Assembly: GCF_900105125.1 (NCBI RefSeq)
Contig: NZ_LT629750.1
Location: forward strand, 3,410,001 to 3,474,000
Length of the DNA stretch: 64,000 nt
From: Bradyrhizobium canariense
Lineage (GTDB): Bacteria; Pseudomonadota; Alphaproteobacteria; Rhizobiales; Xanthobacteraceae
Reading direction: 5' to 3'
Below the pieces are notes generated by a model. The model saw only the letters and a list, made by a program, of their open reading frames with translations, was not told where the DNA came from and ran no database searches. The position numbers and the translations under genes were made by a program. Positions within the stretch are counted from its first letter, which is position 1. Each line of letters opens with the position of its first letter. Below are positions 60,793 through 64,000 of the stretch, one piece after another.

Positions 60793-61859
60793 TTACTTGC
60801 TCCCAAACGGGAAAATCTTGTTCCAGTCGTCCTTCATGCTCATGACCGTCCAGCCTTCGGCCGGGGCAGCGTCGAGTGCCTTGTCGAGTTTACCGACTTT
60901 GGAGTCGCGGTCGTAAGCCCACTCCCGCACGGCGTCGGTGTGGTGAACAAGCAGGCCGAAGCGGGAGCGACTTTTGTCGCCAGTCGTCCATTCGAGCATG
61001 GCTTGGTCGCCATCGGAGTTGTCGAAAGCCGCAATCGGTCGGAGGCCAATATGTTCATGAATACCGACCGGTTTACCCGGACCGTCATCGATGAACGATA
61101 TCTCCGGCAGACGCATGAGCACCCACTTGCCGTTCTGCATCTCGAATTTAGTCTTGCCGCTGCTGCCCACAACCTTCTCGGGCACGATGCCATAAACCCT
61201 GTCAGTCCACTGACGCATGAAATCGATACCGCCACCCGATACGATGAAGTTGTTGAAGTTGTTCGATCGCAGATAGGCAACCAATTCCAGCATCGGTTGA
61301 TAGACCATTTCCGTGTAAAGTCGCCCTGTGACCGGATGCTTGGCGGTCGCGATCCAGTCGCGGACAATTTCGGTAAACTCCATCGAGATCATGCCAGCAT
61401 GCGTTGCCATCACGATTTTCGCGATGGCCGGTTCGCCACCCGCGAGAGCAGCCCTGACATCGCCTTTCAACAGTAAGGCGAAAGGTTCTTCGGTCGCCCA
61501 TTCCGGATGCTGCGGAGCTAACACCTTCACCCGATCAAGAGCGAACAGGAGTTGAGAATAAAGCGGCTGCTCGGCCCACAAAGTCCCATCGTTATCGAAC
61601 GTGGCGATCCGCTCAGCCTCCCGCACAAAATCAGGCGAGCCTTGCTTCGTCACGCGTTCGACGAAATCAAAGATGGCCTTTTTGGGAGCTGTATCGTTCC
61701 AAGATGGCAGCGGGTTGGTTGCCGGGGTTTGCCCCGCCGGCGAAGCGGAAAGCTGCGCCAGCGCGAACGTGGGAAGGAGCATTGGTAGTGCCGGAAGGGC
61801 TGCGAAAGCCGACAGCATCGCACGACGGCTCACCTCAAAAAAGCATCGGTCGGTTTCAT
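60793..61859 (-). CDS. HAD-superfamily phosphatase-like protein, Tat signal, frameshift near start
   Basis: HAD motif I is IATFDNDGTLW; later IVSGGGIDFMRQW (motif II) and ISFIDDGPGKPVGI then IAAFDNSDGDQAMLEW (motifs III/IV) follow. SRRAMLSAFAALPALPMLLPTFALAQ is a Tat signal, so the product should be periplasmic. The ATG at 61859 has AAAGGAA six bases ahead, but its frame (MKPTDAF) stops after nine codons. One extra T in the six-T run (61837-61842) would join it to EVSRRAM. Otherwise a GTG at the SRR or an upstream TTG must be used. The gene follows an arylsulfatase. Confidence 0.75.
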
Positions 61860-62010
61860 CGACGGTTCCTTTCTTTGAGCAAGGCGAATGACTTTGAGGC
61901 AATGCCAGTTGGCATTATGGCGACCAATTCGGGGCGCAACCGTTTTGTGTGGAAGCGCCCCGATCATTTTTGACTTGTCATGGCAACAGAAAAGTTACGC
62001 CCGCTTTAGC

Positions 62011-63702
62011 CTACTTGGCGTGTGCTGCGATTGCCTTCTCGATTTGCGCCTTGACGGCCTCGAGGTTGAAACTCGCGCCTTTTTGCATCGGCGGGTATTC
62101 GATCGCGGTCTGAGCCAGCTCGCCAATCTCTTTCTGTACAAACTGGAAGCGCCAGAACTCGTAGGCAAACCAGTTGTAGAACGCCAGCGAACCGTTGGCG
62201 CCGTTCGGAAGGTTCATGCGTTCGAACGGATCGAGACGAATATTGGTCAGGATCGGCCAATCGACCTTGATCGTGCCGCCAAGCCAGCCGCCCGGCTGAT
62301 CGGTGAAGCGGTACTTGTAGTCGTCGATGCGTACTGCGGAGAGCGTTCCTTCGGTGAAGTAAAGAACCTCGTGACGAGCCGACGGGCCTTTGCCAGTGAT
62401 CAGCGCCGTCTGGTCGTAACCGTCCAGATGGACCTTGTAGTTCTGGCCGCCAATCTGCTTGCCCTTGAGTAGCTCGGCAGTGATGTTCGGATTGCCCGCT
62501 GCCGCGACAAAGGTCGGGAACCAGTCCAGACCCGAGAAGATGCCGTTTTCGACCTTACCGGCCGGCACCTTGCCCGGCCAGCGCAACAGCGCGGGCACGC
62601 GGAAGCCACCTTCCAACGCGGTGCCCTTGCCCCCGGCGAACGGGGTATTGCCGCCGTCAGGCCAGGTGAAGTTCTCCGCGCCGTTGTCGGTGGTGAAGAC
62701 GACCATGGTGTTGTCGTCGACGCCCATGTCCTTGAGCTTCTTCATCAGCAAACCGACGTCGTCGTCGAGTTGCGCCATGCCGGCTTCCTGGATCGACCAA
62801 CCGTTCTCCGAGTTGCGCATGGATTCATACTTTTCGGAGAGATGCGTGACGACGTGCATGCGCGTCGGGTTGAGCCAGAGGAAAAACGGCTTGCCGTCAG
62901 CCTTCGCCTTATCGAGGAACTTGAAGGCGTTGTCGCGGATTTCGTCGTCCACGGTTTCCATCCGCTTGGGATAGAGCGGACCGGCGTCCTCAATCTTCTG
63001 CTTGCCGATCTTGCCCCAGCGCGGCATCTCCGTCGTGTCATCGGTGTCGGTGGCCCAACTATGAACCATGTTGCGCGGCCCGACCGTGGCGAGGAGGTTC
63101 TGCGGATAGTTGCGGTGCGCAGGATCCTCCATCGCGTCAAGGTGGTATAGATAGCCGAAGAACTCGTCGAAGCCGTGGACGGTGGGTAGAAACTGGTTCA
63201 GGTCACCCAGATGGTTCTTGCCGAACTGGCCCGTGGCATAGCCCATGGACTTGAGCACCGTGGCAATGGTCGGCGCCTCCGCCGGCATCCCGATCGGTGA
63301 ACCGGCCTGGCCAACGGTGGTCAGGCCCGTGCGGATCGGCAGTTCGCCGGTGATGAAGTTGGCGCGGCCGGCCGTACAGGACGCCTCGGCGTAGTAGTCG
63401 GTGAAACGCATCCCCTCGGCGGCGAGTTTGTCGAGGTTCGGCGTCCTGCCCGCCATGATGCCCTGGTGATAGGCTCCGATATTGAACCAGCCAATGTCGT
63501 CGCCCATGACGACGACAATGTTCGGCGGTCGGCCGGTCGGCGAGGGCTGCTGCGCTTGCGCAGATGTCGTCAACCCAACATTCGACAGCACCGACACCGC
63601 CAGCAACGAGCTGCCGCTCAACAGCAGATCGCGCCGTTTCAATCCCAGACTATTTTGCCTGACGCCATCCTCCAGCTTTCCACGGATTTGGTGCTTACTC
63701 AC
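62011..63702 (-). CDS. Arylsulfatase (CxAxR type), Tat-exported
   Basis: About 563 residues with a GTG start eight bases after AGGAAGAGGAG. The GTG overlaps the stop of the upstream gene (GTGA). A Tat signal (LKRRDLLLSGSSLLAVSVL) precedes PPNIVVVMGDDIGWFNIGAYHQG with the metal-binding aspartates. The active-site motif is ASCTAGRANFITG, where the cysteine must be converted to formylglycine. TTDNGAENFTWPDGGNTPFAG completes the metal site. It hydrolyses sulfate esters in the periplasm. The maturase gene beside it is broken. Confidence 0.92.
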   Translation of the reverse strand: MSKHQIRGKLEDGVRQNSLGLKRRDLLLSGSSLLAVSVLSNVGLTTSAQAQQPSPTGRPPNIVVVMGDDIGWFNIGAYHQGIMAGRTPNLDKLAAEGMRFTDYYAEASCTAGRANFITGELPIRTGLTTVGQAGSPIGMPAEAPTIATVLKSMGYATGQFGKNHLGDLNQFLPTVHGFDEFFGYLYHLDAMEDPAHRNYPQNLLATVGPRNMVHSWATDTDDTTEMPRWGKIGKQKIEDAGPLYPKRMETVDDEIRDNAFKFLDKAKADGKPFFLWLNPTRMHVVTHLSEKYESMRNSENGWSIQEAGMAQLDDDVGLLMKKLKDMGVDDNTMVVFTTDNGAENFTWPDGGNTPFAGGKGTALEGGFRVPALLRWPGKVPAGKVENGIFSGLDWFPTFVAAAGNPNITAELLKGKQIGGQNYKVHLDGYDQTALITGKGPSARHEVLYFTEGTLSAVRIDDYKYRFTDQPGGWLGGTIKVDWPILTNIRLDPFERMNLPNGANGSLAFYNWFAYEFWRFQFVQKEIGELAQTAIEYPPMQKGASFNLEAVKAQIEKAIAAHAK

Positions 63703-63985
63703 AACGCGCTCCTCTTCCTGTTGATGCACCTGAAGCCAACATGGCTAGTCGAGGTGCCGACCGGCTCGTCCTGACGCGCGGCCGAGCGATAGCGGCAGCA
63801 ATAGTTTGGGGCGCACAGGTGCGAGCCGCCTTTGAGCACCTTGCGTGGAATCCCGATATTCGGCTGACAAGAGTCGTACGTCGCGTGCGGAATGTACTGC
63901 CGGGAATCCAGATCATGTTCGGATTGGCCGGTGCGCGAGGCATCGGGTCCTCGGATCGTGTCTCGGCTACGTCACACTCGCGCAT
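63699..63985 (-). pseudogene. Formylglycine-generating enzyme gene with internal deletion
   Basis: One frame has the N-terminus, MPRAPANPNMIWIPGSTFR, where MIWIPGGTF is the conserved opening of FGE/SUMF1 domains. Another frame has the C-terminus: YIPHATYDSCQPNIGIPRKV, then GGSHLCAPNYCCRYRSAARQ with the two copper-binding cysteines, and TSTSHVGFRC. The two meet around 63880-63890, so some 180-200 central residues are gone and the ends are out of frame. The upstream limit is close to the window edge. Confidence 0.72.
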
Positions 63986-64000
63986 GCGACCGATCCTGGC

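Overview
The window reads as chromosome of a Bradyrhizobium-type alphaproteobacterium (Nitrobacteraceae). Supporting signs are high GC, a cyoABCD-SURF1-RegSR cluster, a squalene-hopene cyclase, several Liv, Ssu and TRAP uptake systems, and dispersed sequences that I recall from Bradyrhizobium genomes (52.5-52.6, 55.9-56.4 and about 60.5 kb). The taxonomic call is inference; there is no rRNA or other formal marker here.

Layout. 0-3 kb: minus-strand run of zinc alcohol dehydrogenase, succinate-semialdehyde-type dehydrogenase and the start of transhydrogenase pntA. 3.8-7.2 kb: a ubiD / TIGR02444 / ubiX cassette lying between two diverged copies of a roughly 195-bp repeat. 7.3-9.5 kb: a slipin stub and a lone squalene-hopene cyclase. 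10.2-15.2 kb: MarR-FUSC-DUF1656-HlyD efflux operon with a divergent MFS gene. 15.4-18.0 kb: a graveyard of tRNA 3' pieces, dinB, bioD, IS3 and SDR fragments around an IS630 element.

18.0-29.1 kb is the least familiar module. A minus-strand operon encodes a molybdopterin oxidoreductase, a complete branched-chain/aromatic-type ABC importer (livHM, binding protein, livGF), a RidA-family protein, a 7Fe ferredoxin, a ferredoxin-NADP reductase and a MarR regulator. A divergent 2-keto-4-pentenoate-hydratase-like gene and a separate HdrB-like CCG protein accompany it. The intergenic region of the Mo-enzyme/hydratase pair and the promoter of the HdrB-like gene share a 20-bp operator-like sequence (17/20 identical), so all three transcription units are probably one regulon. 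The genes suggest NADPH to reductase to ferredoxin to Mo-enzyme electron flow acting on an imported, probably ring-derived substrate.

29.7-38.1 kb: RegSR redox two-component genes, SURF1, the cytochrome bo-type ubiquinol oxidase and an MFS transporter. 38.3 kb: a tRNA-fMet 3' fragment. 38.7-47.8 kb: two sulfonate/nitrate-type ABC importers, a flavin monooxygenase, an OsmC protein and a decayed second monooxygenase. 48.2-49.6 kb: an insertion sequence that cuts a tRNA-like remnant, then an intact tRNA-Lys. 49.8-55.8 kb: an LTXXQ/Spy-like protein, a TRAP transporter, and leuA with a leucine-rich leader peptide. 55.9-64 kb: dispersed repeats, a broken XRE regulator, small proteins, a TcmP-like remnant cut by an IS5-type element, EVE/VOC/WYL genes, a HAD hydrolase with a frameshifted N-terminus, a CxAxR arylsulfatase and an internally deleted formylglycine-generating enzyme gene.
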